This document shows positions 55,488-64,000 of a stretch of 64,000 bases of DNA, piece after piece (the stretch's first letter is position 1; each line of letters opens with the position of its first letter). The position numbers and the translations under genes are program-made. Location of the stretch: positions 62,001 to 126,000 of the forward strand of contig NZ_CABVPL010000001.1 of the NCBI RefSeq assembly GCF_902499045.1. The letters run 5' to 3'. This DNA is from Burkholderia latens (GTDB lineage: Bacteria > Pseudomonadota > Gammaproteobacteria > Burkholderiales > Burkholderiaceae). A model generated the notes under the pieces. It did not search any database. It worked only from the letters and a program-made list of their open reading frames with translations, and was not told where the DNA came from.

Positions 55488-55726
55488 GGCGCCTCCGGCG
55501 ATCGTTCGGACCGCGCAAGATTAAACCGGCCGCGTGGTCGGTGCAATACGGAAGAGCGCCATTCGTCCGCGGGTTTTCGACGGGCGGATGGCAGGCGCAC
55601 CGGGCGCCTTTCAGCCGGTTTTCCAATATCCCGAATCGGCACGCACGCGTTGCCGGTCCGGGCGCTGGCCGGATTTTTTGTCGAACTACAGTCGCTTCAC
55701 ATTACGTGAATCCCACTGGAGGCGAC

Positions 55727-56884
55727 ATGAGAACAACGCGACGCACCGCGGTTTGCGCGGCGATGCTGGCGTTCGCGGCGGCGTGGGCCCGCAGCGCGTG
55801 CGCGACGGAAAAGCCCGAGGAACTCGTCGTGCAGAAGATGCCGCCGTGGCATCCGCACGAGGTGTACGTCGTCGACATCGCGATGCCGACGATGACCGAC
55901 GGACGCATCTACGTGTACGACGCCGCCGCGAGGAAACTGCTCGGCCAGATCGACGGCGGCTTCGCGCCCGGCCTCGCGATCTCGCCCGACCACAAGACGA
56001 GCTTCATCGCGACGACGTATTTCTCGCGCGGCTCGCACGGCGCGCGCACCGACGTCGTCGAGATGACTGACAACGCAACGCTCGATCACACCGGCGAGAT
56101 CGTGATTCCGGCGAAGCACGGGCAGCATGTGCCGTCGCCGTACAACACCGCGTTCAGTTCGGACGGCAAGCGGCTGTACGTCGCGAACATCACGCCGGCC
56201 GCGTCGGTGACGGTGATCGACGCGGTGTCGAAGCAGGTGCTGTCGGAGATCGACACCGCGGCGTGCGTGCTCGCGTACCCGTCGGGGAACGACCGCTTCA
56301 CCGCGCTGTGCGAAAGCGGCAAGGCGCTCACCGTGACGCTGGACGCGAACGGCAAGGAGGTCAAGCGCACGATGTCCGATGCCTTCATCGACGTCGACAA
56401 CGATCCGGCCTTCATCAACGCGTCGCGCTACCACGGCGGCTATCTGTTCACGACGTACCACGGCAACGTGCGCAGCGCCGATTTCAGCGGCGGCGAGCCG
56501 GCGTTCGGCAAGCCGTGGCCGCTGCTGAACGATGCGGAGCGCGCCGAAGGCTGGCGTCCGGGCGGCATGCAGCAGACGGCCGTGCACGCGAAGCAGAACC
56601 GCTACTACGTGCTGATGCACAAGGGCGGCGACGGTACGCACAAGGATCCGGGCACGCAGGTGTGGGTGTACGACCTGAAGACGAAACAGCGCGTCGCGCG
56701 CTGGGATCTCGCGCAGCAGAAGATCGATCCGCTCGTGTCGATCCAGGTCAGCGACGACGACAAGCCGCTGTTCTACGGGCTGACGGGCACATCCGATCTC
56801 GTCGTGATGGACGCGCGCACCGGCAAGTTGCAGCACGTCGAGAAGCAGATCGGCAGTACGCCGACGCTGCTCGTGAATCCGTGA
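55727..56884 (+). CDS. aauB: aralkylamine dehydrogenase heavy (large) chain AauB
   Basis: 385 residues from ATG 55727 with CTGGAGGCGAC upstream. The signal peptide ends near ACA-TEKPEE. The rest is a seven-bladed propeller of the methylamine/aralkylamine dehydrogenase heavy-chain family ('VYVVDIAMPTMTDGRIYVYDAAARKLLGQIDGGF', 'GWRPGGMQQTAVHAKQNRYYVLMHKGGDGTHKDPGTQVWVYDLKTKQRVARWDL'). It forms the periplasmic alpha2beta2 enzyme with the TTQ light chain at 58118. First gene of aauBEDA. Confidence 0.92.
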   Translation: MRTTRRTAVCAAMLAFAAAWARSACATEKPEELVVQKMPPWHPHEVYVVDIAMPTMTDGRIYVYDAAARKLLGQIDGGFAPGLAISPDHKTSFIATTYFSRGSHGARTDVVEMTDNATLDHTGEIVIPAKHGQHVPSPYNTAFSSDGKRLYVANITPAASVTVIDAVSKQVLSEIDTAACVLAYPSGNDRFTALCESGKALTVTLDANGKEVKRTMSDAFIDVDNDPAFINASRYHGGYLFTTYHGNVRSADFSGGEPAFGKPWPLLNDAERAEGWRPGGMQQTAVHAKQNRYYVLMHKGGDGTHKDPGTQVWVYDLKTKQRVARWDLAQQKIDPLVSIQVSDDDKPLFYGLTGTSDLVVMDARTGKLQHVEKQIGSTPTLLVNP

Positions 56885-56891
56885 GGCCGCG

Positions 56892-57446
56892 ATGACACTT
56901 GATCCCGTATTCGCCACCAGCGCGCAGGCAGGCGCGGCCGTCGTCGTGTTGCTCGGTGCGTTCGCGAAGATGCGCCGGCCGGCCGCATTTCGCGACGCGC
57001 TCGCCGGCTATCGCCTGCTGCCCGACGCGATCGCCGCGCCCGTCGCATTCGCGCTTCCGCTCGCGGAAGCGGCTTGCGCCGCGGTGCTGCTGTTTCCCGA
57101 TACGCGCATGGCCGGCGCGCTCGGCCTGATCGCGCTGCTGCTCGTGTTCGCTGCCGGCATGACGATCAACATCGCACGCGGACACACCGACATCGACTGC
57201 GGCTGTTCCGGATTTGCCGCTTCGCGTGCGGATGCGCCGCGCGGCATCGGCTGGCTGCATGTCGCGCGCGTGTTGCTGCTCGTCGCGCTGACCGCGACCG
57301 CGTTCGTCGAGCCGGGCGCACGCACGGTCGTGTGGTTCGACTACCTGACGCTGTTCTCTTCCGTGCTGCTGATCGTGTGCGCGCTGCTCATCGTCGACGT
57401 GCTGCTCGCCAACGTACCGCGCCTTTCCCACTTGAGGAATTCATGA
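56892..57446 (+). CDS. aauE: MauE/AauE-type membrane maturation protein
   Basis: 184 residues with four or five hydrophobic segments and a CGC motif ('HTDIDCGCSGF', DoxX/MauE-like vitamin-K-reductase-like cysteines). In mau/aau systems MauE and MauD are needed to export and form the disulfides of the light chain. Starts 7 bp after aauB; its stop overlaps aauD. Confidence 0.9.
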   Translation: MTLDPVFATSAQAGAAVVVLLGAFAKMRRPAAFRDALAGYRLLPDAIAAPVAFALPLAEAACAAVLLFPDTRMAGALGLIALLLVFAAGMTINIARGHTDIDCGCSGFAASRADAPRGIGWLHVARVLLLVALTATAFVEPGARTVVWFDYLTLFSSVLLIVCALLIVDVLLANVPRLSHLRNS

Positions 57447-58078
57447 TGCAAACCGCTCTTACCGTTTCCACCGCATTGCTGTGGGTGGCCGTGCTCGCGC
57501 TCGGCGCGATCTGCGTCGCGCTCGTCCGCCAGATCGGCATCCTGTACGAACGCATCATGCCGGCCGGCGCATTGATGATCGACAAGGGCCCGGCGGTCGG
57601 CGCGATCGCGCCGATGTTCGAGCTGACGGACATTCGCGGTTCGCACGTGAAGGTCGGCGGCATCGATGCGTCGGGCAACGCGACGCTGCTGTTCTTCCTG
57701 TCGCCGACGTGCCCGGTCTGCAAGAAGCTGCTGCCGCTGTTGCCGTCGCTGCAGGCGAGTGAGTCGACGCGGGTGAACATCGTGCTCGCGAGCGACGGCG
57801 ATCTCGCCGAACACGCGCGCTTCGCGCACAAGCACGATCTCGCACGCTTCCCGTACGTGCTGTCGCAGGAGCTGGGCCTCGCGTACCAGATCGGCAAGCT
57901 GCCGTACGCGGTGCTGCTCGACGAAACCGGCACCGTGCGCGCGAAAGGGCTCGTCAACACGCGCGAGCATCTCGAGAGCCTGTTCGAAGCGAAAGAGCGT
58001 GGCGTCGCATCGCTGCAGCAGTTCGTGCACGGCGATCACGACCACGGCGGCCATCGGCAGCACGCGCAGCACGCGTGA
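57443..58078 (+). CDS. aauD: MauD/AauD-type thioredoxin-like protein
   Basis: 211 residues. One N-terminal membrane anchor (about 5-30), then an AhpC/TlpA thioredoxin fold with the redox pair Cys90/Cys93 (SPTCPVCKKLLPLLP). The C-terminus is His-rich (HGDHDHGGHRQHAQHA), a possible metal-binding tail. It acts in the periplasm with MauE on light-chain disulfides. ATG overlaps the aauE stop codon; TTGAGGAATTC upstream. Confidence 0.92.
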   Translation: MMQTALTVSTALLWVAVLALGAICVALVRQIGILYERIMPAGALMIDKGPAVGAIAPMFELTDIRGSHVKVGGIDASGNATLLFFLSPTCPVCKKLLPLLPSLQASESTRVNIVLASDGDLAEHARFAHKHDLARFPYVLSQELGLAYQIGKLPYAVLLDETGTVRAKGLVNTREHLESLFEAKERGVASLQQFVHGDHDHGGHRQHAQHA

Positions 58079-58117
58079 TCGGCCGACCTTCCTGCAACGT
58101 CAACGGAGAACAACGGA

Positions 58118-58663
58118 ATGAGCCTGTTTGATTCATGGTTCGAACGCTCGGCGCGCGGCGTCGCGCAGCATAGTTCGCGGCGCAGCGCGATGGCGAAGCT
58201 CGGCAAGGTGCTGGTCGGATCGGCGATGCTGCCGCTGTTACCCGTCGATCGCACCGCGTATGCGGCCGACGCGGCGTCCGGCGCATCGGCGGCATCCGGT
58301 GCGGCCGCAGCGGGCGCGAGCGACGATCCGACGAGCTGCGACTACTGGAAATACTGCGCGATCGACGGGTGGCTCTGCAGTTGCTGCGGCGGTACGTCGA
58401 GCAGCTGCCCGCCGGGCACGACGCCGTCGCCGATCACGTGGATCGGCACCTGCCGCAATCCGCACGACGGGTCCGACTACATCGTGTCGTACAACGACTG
58501 CTGCGGCAAGACGTCGTGCGGCAAGTGCTTCTGCAATCGCAACGAGCGCGAGAAGCCGCTGTACAAGCTGTCGCTGAACAACGACATCAACTGGTGCATG
58601 GCGAACGGCAATTCGAATTACCACTGTTCGGTTTCGGTCCTTCTGGGAGCGGCAAAGCAATGA
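58118..58663 (+). CDS. aauA: aralkylamine dehydrogenase light chain AauA (TTQ cofactor)
   Basis: 181 residues. A twin-arginine-like leader (SRRSAMAKLGK...) precedes the cysteine-rich mature chain. TTQ would form from Trp108 (SPITWIGTC) and Trp159 (NNDINWC), and the catalytic Asp is Asp127 (YNDCCG); each is one less than in Alcaligenes aromatic amine dehydrogenase. 'CSCCGG' and 'GKTSCGKC' add two cysteines beyond the twelve of methylamine dehydrogenase, again an aromatic-amine-type trait. Periplasmic small subunit, oxidising aryl- or aralkylamines to aldehydes. Confidence 0.94.
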   Translation: MSLFDSWFERSARGVAQHSSRRSAMAKLGKVLVGSAMLPLLPVDRTAYAADAASGASAASGAAAAGASDDPTSCDYWKYCAIDGWLCSCCGGTSSSCPPGTTPSPITWIGTCRNPHDGSDYIVSYNDCCGKTSCGKCFCNRNEREKPLYKLSLNNDINWCMANGNSNYHCSVSVLLGAAKQ

Positions 58664-59163
58664 AAGTGAAGCAGGCTGGAAAGTTCGTGGCCGCGTGCAT
58701 GGCCGCGGCGGCGGGGTTCGTGATGCTGCCGGGCGCGGCCGGCGCGCAGCAGGCCGTTCATTACCCGGCGGGCAAGAGCCTGTTCGACGCGCAGTGCGCG
58801 GTGTGCCACCAGGCGGGCGGCAAGGGGCAGGACGGCCTCGCGCCGCCGCTGACCGAGTATCCGGGCCGGTACGCGACGGCCGACGCGGGGCGCGCGCAAC
58901 TCGTCGCGACGCTGTTGCACGGGATGTTCGGCGAGATCGACGTGCACGGCAAGCGCTACAACTTCAAGATGCCGTCGTTCGCGAGCGCGAGCGACGACGA
59001 CATCGCGAGCGTGCTCAACTACGTCGTGTTCGATCTCAACGACACGCACGGCGACGCGAAGCCGTTCACGGCAGCCGACATTCGCGCGGCGCGCGCGACG
59101 CAGATGGACGGCACGGCCGTTCATGCGCAACGGGCGATCGTGACGAAGGGGCTGGGGCTGTGA
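58660..59163 (+). CDS. monohaem cytochrome c following aauA
   Basis: 167 residues, ATGA overlap with aauA. The signal ends at AGA-QQAVHY; one haem site Cys46-Cys49-His50 (CAVCH) and a probable axial Met in 'FKMPSFA'. Class I cytochrome c. The aau cluster of Alcaligenes also has a small monohaem cytochrome after aauA. It is a likely electron acceptor from the TTQ enzyme directly or via azurin. Confidence 0.9.
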   Translation: MKVKQAGKFVAACMAAAAGFVMLPGAAGAQQAVHYPAGKSLFDAQCAVCHQAGGKGQDGLAPPLTEYPGRYATADAGRAQLVATLLHGMFGEIDVHGKRYNFKMPSFASASDDDIASVLNYVVFDLNDTHGDAKPFTAADIRAARATQMDGTAVHAQRAIVTKGLGL

Positions 59164-59669
59164 ATGCGGCCGGCATTCGGCGGCGTGGCGTGCGCCGGAT
59201 CGGTTCTTTCGTGACGGGCTGGCTGTCGCCGCTGCTCGCCGCCGCCATATGTGCGATCGCCGTCCCCGCGCATGCCGACGGCGCGGCGGACGCCACGCTC
59301 GCGCGACAGCACTGGGTACTCAACTGCATGGGCTGTCACACGGCGACGGGCGGCGGCATTCCGGGCAAGGTGCCGCCGCTCGCGAACTCGCTCGGTTATT
59401 TCACGCATCTGCCGGCCGGTCGCGAGTACGTGATGCGCGTGCCCGGCGCGTCCAACTCGGCGCTGTCGGATCAGGATCTCGCCGACGTACTGAACTGGCT
59501 GCTCGCGACGACGAATCGGGATGCGCTGCCGCGCGATTTCAAGCCTTATACGGCGGCCGAAGTCGCCGCGCACCGACGGCCCGCGTATTCGGATGTCGCG
59601 ACGGTGCGTGCAAGGCTCGTGCGCGAACTGCACGAGCGCGGAATCGGCGGTGTGTCCGATCGCTACTGA
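59160..59669 (+). CDS. second monohaem cytochrome c of the aau operon
   Basis: 169 residues from GTG 59160, overlapping the previous stop codon. Long basic leader then a hydrophobic segment ending at AHA-DGA; one haem site Cys56-Cys59-His60 (CMGCH). 'HLPAGREYVMRVPGASNSALSDQDLADVLNWLL' resembles methylamine-utilisation-type cytochromes and has the probable distal Met. It is not a MauG dihaem protein. Ends 13 bp before the convergent SulP gene. Confidence 0.87.
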   Translation: MNAAGIRRRGVRRIGSFVTGWLSPLLAAAICAIAVPAHADGAADATLARQHWVLNCMGCHTATGGGIPGKVPPLANSLGYFTHLPAGREYVMRVPGASNSALSDQDLADVLNWLLATTNRDALPRDFKPYTAAEVAAHRRPAYSDVATVRARLVRELHERGIGGVSDRY

Positions 59670-59682
59670 TCCACGTCGCGGA

Positions 59683-61491
59683 TCAACGGCCGGCGCTCGG
59701 AGCAGCGGAGCGCCCCGATCCGCCGGAGTCTTCCCAGTCGTGCCATTCGATCCGGTGTATTTCGACATAACGGCTTACCGCTTCGCCGATCGTCGGAAAG
59801 AAGTTGTCGTCACCGAACATGCTGTACATGCCGTAATGCTCGAGGCTGTCCTTGACGGGGCCTTTCAGCTCGGCGAAAGCCAGCTTGATCTGCCGCACGG
59901 CGAGTTCGCGGTGCAGCCGTTCGAGCACGTCGGCAGCCGTGAGGTCGATGTCGGTCACGGGCTCCGCCGCGATCACGATCCAGCGTGCCGGCTCGGGCGA
60001 CTCGTCGACCGCGCGCAGCACGCGTTCGCGAAAGATTTCGCCGTTCGCGAAAAAGAGCGGCGCATCCCAACGCAGCAGCACGAGCCCCGGCACGCGCCGC
60101 GCGTCCGGATGGCGCGACACGTCGTGATATCCCTTCCTGCCGTCGACCCGCCCGAGCACGGCATCGTACGGCCGCCACGCGCGCCATAGAAACGACAGCA
60201 CGGTGAGCAGCAGCGCGAGCGCAATGCCGTTCACGACCCCGAGCGCCGCAACGCCGGCGAAGCACACGACTGCCAGCACGAACTCGCTCTTGCGAAGCCG
60301 GTAAAGCCGCACGACCCCGCGCACCTCGATCATGTTCACGCATGCCGCGATCACGACGGCGGCCAGCGCGGATTGCGGCGTATGCGCAAGCGCGCGCGGC
60401 GCGAACATCAGCAGCGCGGCGACGACGGCGGCGGCCGCCACGCCCGTCGCCTGCGTCTTCGCGCCCGCGGCTTCCGCGACAGGCGTGCGGGAGCCGCTCG
60501 CGCTCACGGCGAATCCTTGCACCAGCCCGGCGGCGAGATTCGACAGCCCGAGCGCGATGCATTCGTGATTGCGGTCCACGCTGGTGTCGTTGCGCAGCTC
60601 GTAGGTGCGAGACAGCACGCTGATGTCCGTGAACGAAACGAGCGCGATCGCCGCTGCGCTCCCCGCGAGATGCAGCCAGTCGTCGAGGCTCACGTCCGGT
60701 ATGCGCGGCACCGGCAGCCCTTGCGGGACGGCACCGACGGTTGCGACGCCGGCGCGCGTCGACAAGCCGAACCCCATCACCACCGCCGTCGCGCCCGCTA
60801 CGGCGAGCAGCACGCCCGGCGCTTTCGGCCAGAGCCGCTTGCACGCGAGTATCAGCGCGAGCGCGGCGACACCGAGCGCGAACGACGTCGCGTTTACGCG
60901 CGCCGCCGCGATGCCGTCGACCACGTCGCGCACCTGCTCGACGAACGATTCTCCTTTGCCTTTGTATCCGAGGAGCTTGGGTAGCTGTCCAATGCCGATC
61001 GTCAGCATGATGCCGTTCAGAAAGCCGTAGCGGATGGGCAGCGACAGCAGCTCGGTGACGAATCCGAGCCGGAGCGCGCCGACCGCGATGCAGATCGCGC
61101 CGGTCAGTATCGCAAGCGCGCCGGCCAGGGCCAGCGCACGCGCCGCATCGCCGTGAGCAAGCGGAACGATGCTTGCGGCGATCAGCGCGACGAGTGCGGA
61201 GTCGGGGCCGAGAACGAGGATGCGGCTGGGGCCGAAGATCGCATACGCGAGCATCGCGGCAAACGACGCATAGAGGCCGCTGACGGCGGGCAGGCCGGCT
61301 GCGTTCGCATATGCCATGCCGGCGGGCACGAGCACGGCGCTGAGCGTGACGCCGGCAAGCAGATCGTGCGGCAGCCACGACCATCGATAGGCGCGCGCCA
61401 CGGCGAGTCCGTTGATCCACCGCAGCGGGCCGGCATCGGGCTTGCGGATCGGGCGGGCCGTGTGCTGGCGGGCACGGCGTTTGATGTTCAT
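59683..61491 (-). CDS. SulP-family anion transporter with STAS domain
   Basis: 602 residues. About 10-12 hydrophobic segments from residue 25, with 'LLAGVTLSAVLVPAGMAYANAAGLPAVSGLYASF' and 'FGPSRILVLGPDSALVALIAAS' as SulP signatures, then a C-terminal STAS domain (about 460-585, 'LVLLRWDAPLFFANGEIF'). Sulfate or bicarbonate are typical substrates. It has no neighbour that fixes the substrate; betC in the same window liberates sulfate. Confidence 0.92.
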   Translation of the reverse strand: MNIKRRARQHTARPIRKPDAGPLRWINGLAVARAYRWSWLPHDLLAGVTLSAVLVPAGMAYANAAGLPAVSGLYASFAAMLAYAIFGPSRILVLGPDSALVALIAASIVPLAHGDAARALALAGALAILTGAICIAVGALRLGFVTELLSLPIRYGFLNGIMLTIGIGQLPKLLGYKGKGESFVEQVRDVVDGIAAARVNATSFALGVAALALILACKRLWPKAPGVLLAVAGATAVVMGFGLSTRAGVATVGAVPQGLPVPRIPDVSLDDWLHLAGSAAAIALVSFTDISVLSRTYELRNDTSVDRNHECIALGLSNLAAGLVQGFAVSASGSRTPVAEAAGAKTQATGVAAAAVVAALLMFAPRALAHTPQSALAAVVIAACVNMIEVRGVVRLYRLRKSEFVLAVVCFAGVAALGVVNGIALALLLTVLSFLWRAWRPYDAVLGRVDGRKGYHDVSRHPDARRVPGLVLLRWDAPLFFANGEIFRERVLRAVDESPEPARWIVIAAEPVTDIDLTAADVLERLHRELAVRQIKLAFAELKGPVKDSLEHYGMYSMFGDDNFFPTIGEAVSRYVEIHRIEWHDWEDSGGSGRSAAPSAGR

Positions 61492-61645
61492 CGCGGGACG
61501 TCAGGGAACCCGGGCGGAATCGTTCGCGACGTCCGCCCGTATCGCTAAAGATTAGGTTCCCGTGTCGCCGGAGCGCAAGCCCGGCATCACGACGTGGCGT
61601 GTCGACGCGCCGGTCTCGAGCGGGCCCGGCGCGCGTTGCACTCGT

Positions 61646-62410
61646 TCAGATCTGCTGCTGGCCACCGTCGACGAACAGCTCGATGCCGTTCACGAAGCTC
61701 GCATCGTCCGACGCGAGGAACAGCGCCGCACCTGCAATCTCTTCCGGTTCCCCGAGGCGCCCCATCGGAATCAGCGAAGCCAGGTAATCGGCCAGCCCTT
61801 GCCGTTGCGCGGCGTCCTGACCGGCGAGGTCGAGCAGGCCCGGCGTGCGGGTCGCGCCCGGGCTGATCGTGTTCACGCGGATCCGGCGTTCCTTGAGGTC
61901 GAGAATCCAGTTGCGTGCGAACGCGCGCACCGCGGCCTTCGACGCCGAGTACACGCTGAATGCGGCGGTGCCCGAACTGCCGGCCGTCGAACCGGTGAGG
62001 ATCACCGATGCGCCGTCGGCGAGCAGCGGCAGCGCCTTTTGCACGGTGAACAGCGCACCCTTCACGTTGCGATTGAACGTGTCGTCGAAATGCTCTTCCG
62101 TGATGCTGCCGAACGGCAGCATCGAACCGCCGCCGGCGTTCGCGAACAGCACGTCGAGGCGGCCGCGTTCTTCGTTGATCTGCGCATACAGCGCGTCGAG
62201 TTCCGCGAGCTTCGTGGAGTCGACGCGAACGCCGGCCGCGCTGCCGCCCGCTTCGCTGATCGACTTGACCGCGGCATCGAGTTCGGCCTGGCGGCGGCCG
62301 GTGACGTAGACGTGTGCGCCTTCCGCCGCGAAACGCTGTGCGGTGGCGAGGCCGATCCCGCTGGTGCCGCCGGTGACGAGTGCGATCTTGTTGTCGAGCT
62401 TGCGTGCCAT
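61646..62410 (-). CDS. SDR-family oxidoreductase
   Basis: 254 residues. Cofactor motif '[28 protein letters not shown]' near the N-terminus, 'LFANAGG', and the active site 'VYSASKAA' with Tyr and Lys. Classical short-chain dehydrogenase length. Divergent from a LysR gene 140 bp away that probably controls it. Substrate unknown. Confidence 0.93.
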   Translation of the reverse strand: MARKLDNKIALVTGGTSGIGLATAQRFAAEGAHVYVTGRRQAELDAAVKSISEAGGSAAGVRVDSTKLAELDALYAQINEERGRLDVLFANAGGGSMLPFGSITEEHFDDTFNRNVKGALFTVQKALPLLADGASVILTGSTAGSSGTAAFSVYSASKAAVRAFARNWILDLKERRIRVNTISPGATRTPGLLDLAGQDAAQRQGLADYLASLIPMGRLGEPEEIAGAALFLASDDASFVNGIELFVDGGQQQI

Positions 62411-62524
62411 GGTGCTGCTCCTTTGGTTCGGTAAGTGGGGACGGAGGTTCGTGTTACGTGCTCCGATGTAGGGAGAATATCGACGCGTCCCTGGTTTCGA
62501 AATAGAATTGATTGCAAGCTAACG

Positions 62525-62538
62525 TTGCATAAATGCAA
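62525..62538. promoter_or_regulatory. TTGCAT-AA-ATGCAA palindrome, probable LysR operator
   Basis: Perfect inverted repeat in the interval between the divergent SDR and LysR genes; a further TTGCAA lies at 62512. Dyads like this are typical of LysR autoregulatory sites. Confidence 0.5.
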
Positions 62539-62550
62539 AGATGAGGGGAA

Positions 62551-63468
62551 ATGGCCAGGTTGCCTGACTTCGAAGGGCTGGCAATGTTCGCGAAGGTCGC
62601 CGAGGAAGGATCGTTTGCGGCTGCGGCACGGTCGATGGGCGTATCGGTCGCGACGGTTTCGCGCGGCGTCGCCCGTCTGGAAGACCGCCTGGGCGGGCGG
62701 CTCTTCAACCGGACATCGCGCCAGCTCGCGCTCACCGAGTTCGGCAGAACCCTCAGCGAAAAGGCCGGCGACATGTATCGCCATGCCGAAGAGGCGGAGA
62801 GCGCCGCGCGCGAGATGGCCGTGCAGCCGCGCGGGCTCGTGCGTCTCGCCGTGCCGATGTCGTTCGGGTTGCGCTGGGTCGCGCCGCTGTTGCCCGCGTT
62901 TTTTCACGCGTATCCGGAAGTGTCGATCGACCTGCATCTGTCGGATGCGTCGGTCGACCTGATCGCGGACGGTTTCGATGCGGCCCTGCGGATCGCCGCG
63001 CTGCCCGATTCGTCGCTGGTCGCCCGGCGCTTGTGTGCGGTGACGCAATACGTGGTGGCGTCGCCCGCGTATCTGAAGCGCGAAGGGCGGCCCGCGCATC
63101 CGCGTGAGTTGGCCGGGCGGCCGTGCCTGTCGTACGCGTATCGTGCGCATAGCGACGTGTGGCGCTTCACGAACGACGCGGGCGACGAAGAGCCGATCAT
63201 GCCGAATGGCCCGCTGCGCGTGACGAACGCCGATGCGTTGCTGCCGACGCTGCTCGACGGTCTTGCGATCGGCGAGCTTCCGGAATTCATCGCGGGCGAA
63301 TATCTGGCCGATGGCCGCCTCGAAGCGATCCTGACCGACTGGTCGCTGACCAAGGGCGGCCTCTACTTCGTCACGCCTTCCGCGCGTGCGCGTCCGGCGA
63401 AGGTTGCCGCGCTGTCCGACTACTTCGCCGAACACTTGTCCGATCCGGTCTGGCGATGGCCGAAGTGA
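62551..63468 (+). CDS. LysR-family transcriptional regulator
   Basis: 305 residues. N-terminal helix-turn-helix 'FEGLAMFAKVAEEGSFAAAARSMGVSVATVSRGVARLEDRLGGRLFNRTSRQLALTEFG' and an effector domain of the CrgA subgroup ('RGLVRLAVPMSFGLRWVAPLLPAFFHAYPEV'). Divergent from the SDR gene at 62410. GAGGGGAA precedes the start. Confidence 0.92.
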   Translation: MARLPDFEGLAMFAKVAEEGSFAAAARSMGVSVATVSRGVARLEDRLGGRLFNRTSRQLALTEFGRTLSEKAGDMYRHAEEAESAAREMAVQPRGLVRLAVPMSFGLRWVAPLLPAFFHAYPEVSIDLHLSDASVDLIADGFDAALRIAALPDSSLVARRLCAVTQYVVASPAYLKREGRPAHPRELAGRPCLSYAYRAHSDVWRFTNDAGDEEPIMPNGPLRVTNADALLPTLLDGLAIGELPEFIAGEYLADGRLEAILTDWSLTKGGLYFVTPSARARPAKVAALSDYFAEHLSDPVWRWPK

Positions 63469-63631
63469 GCGGCGGGTGCAGCGAGCCGCGCGGCACATCC
63501 GAATCCCCGGCAGCAGGTCGCTTTCGTTAGAATCGTTCGTCTATCAGAGGAAAGAAGCGTTGCATTGGCGCGGCGGCATCCGCTCATGAATACCGCTCGC
63601 GCTCATCCCATGTCTTTTACCGGAGGCGAAC

Positions 63632-64000
63632 GTGCCAGGATTACTTCCCGATGTCGACCGCGACGGGCTTCTCGAATACTCGGTCGTGTACACCGACCGG
63701 TCGATCAATCACATGTCGCAGCGCTTCCAGCGCGTGATGCGCGACATTTCCGCTGCGCTGAAGAAGGTCTACAACGCGAAGGCGGTCGCCATCGTCCCGG
63801 GCAGCGGGACGTTCGGCATGGAAGCCGTGGCGCGGCAGTTCGCGACCAACAGGAAGTGCGTCGTCATCCGCAACGGCTGGTTCAGCTTCCGCTGGTCGCA
63901 GATTTTCGACATGGGCGGCATTCCGTCCGAGTCGATCGTGCTGAAGGCGCGTCCGGTCGAAGCGGGCAGGCAGGCCGCGTTTGCGCCGGCGCCGATCGAG
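63632..64000 (+). CDS. class V PLP-dependent aminotransferase, 3' end outside window
   Basis: First 123 residues from GTG 63632 with CGGAGGCGAAC upstream. 'YTDRSINHMSQRFQRVMRDISAALKKVY' and 'AVAIVPGSGTFGMEAVARQF' are the N-terminal and PLP-phosphate-binding parts of the alanine-glyoxylate/serine-pyruvate/phosphonate aminotransferase group. The PLP lysine lies beyond the window end. Exact substrate cannot be told. Confidence 0.8.
   Translation, partial: MPGLLPDVDRDGLLEYSVVYTDRSINHMSQRFQRVMRDISAALKKVYNAKAVAIVPGSGTFGMEAVARQFATNRKCVVIRNGWFSFRWSQIFDMGGIPSESIVLKARPVEAGRQAAFAPAPIE

Noticed and set aside
58660-59669. Possible MauG-type dihaem enzyme
   Set aside because: Each protein has a single CxxCH and is 167-169 residues, too small for MauG.

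Overview
The window reads as a Burkholderia chromosome segment, most likely cepacia complex and of secondary-chromosome type. Evidence: very high GC with strongly GC-biased third codon positions, a Burkholderia-type rhamnolipid operon, betIBA, a choline-sulfate and glycine-betaine catabolic region, DUF2957 lipoproteins and classical Burkholderia porins. No rRNA, tRNA, CRISPR array, integrase or intact transposase gene was found.

Layout. 0-3.7 kb: a cell-envelope cluster (two DUF2957 paralogues, an OmpW-like barrel, a PraB-like secreted protein), then an unrecognised 374-residue protein. 5.1-9.0 kb: betI-betB-betA on the minus strand with a palindromic BetI-type operator. 9.6-18.0 kb: the rhamnolipid operon rhlA - ICMT-like methyltransferase - rhlB - DHA2 exporter - rhlC - outer-membrane factor - HlyD/EmrA adaptor, mostly translationally coupled. 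18.3-23.7 kb: fdhA, a zinc-ribbon membrane protein, a MocR regulator and a secreted propeller/discoidin protein preceded by three tandem 24-bp repeats. 23.7-25.8 kb: an AT-rich islet with an orphan fimbrial adhesin, bounded by a broken copy of the 3' end of gbdR. 25.8-42.6 kb: gbdR, glyA, dipeptidase, DUF5943-type protein, dgcA, dgcB, etfA, etfB, gbcA, gbcB, a betaine-binding protein, an APC permease and purU. 42.8-46.5 kb: LysR regulator, betC and choX. 46.7-49.4 kb: porin and MFS exporter. 49.4-51.0 kb: a second islet (STM2901-family/DUF1493-family pair) bounded by a broken copy of the 3' end of ybjQ. 51.2-55.5 kb: a zinc metalloprotease and two AraC-type regulators. 55.7-59.7 kb: an aralkylamine dehydrogenase (TTQ enzyme) operon aauB-E-D-A plus two monohaem cytochromes c. 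59.7-64 kb: SulP transporter, SDR, LysR and the start of a class V aminotransferase.

Function. Together the genes describe conversion of choline-O-sulfate (betC) to choline, betaine aldehyde and glycine betaine (betA, betB), demethylation to dimethylglycine (gbcAB) and sarcosine (dgcAB with a dedicated ETF), and C1 handling by fdhA, glyA and purU. Sarcosine oxidase (soxBDAG) is not in the window. The amine dehydrogenase operon adds periplasmic oxidation of aromatic or aralkyl amines.

The most unusual signal is that two unrelated short AT-richer islets each sit beside the 3' end of a resident gene and are bounded by a second, broken copy of that same 3' end, with no recombinase visible.
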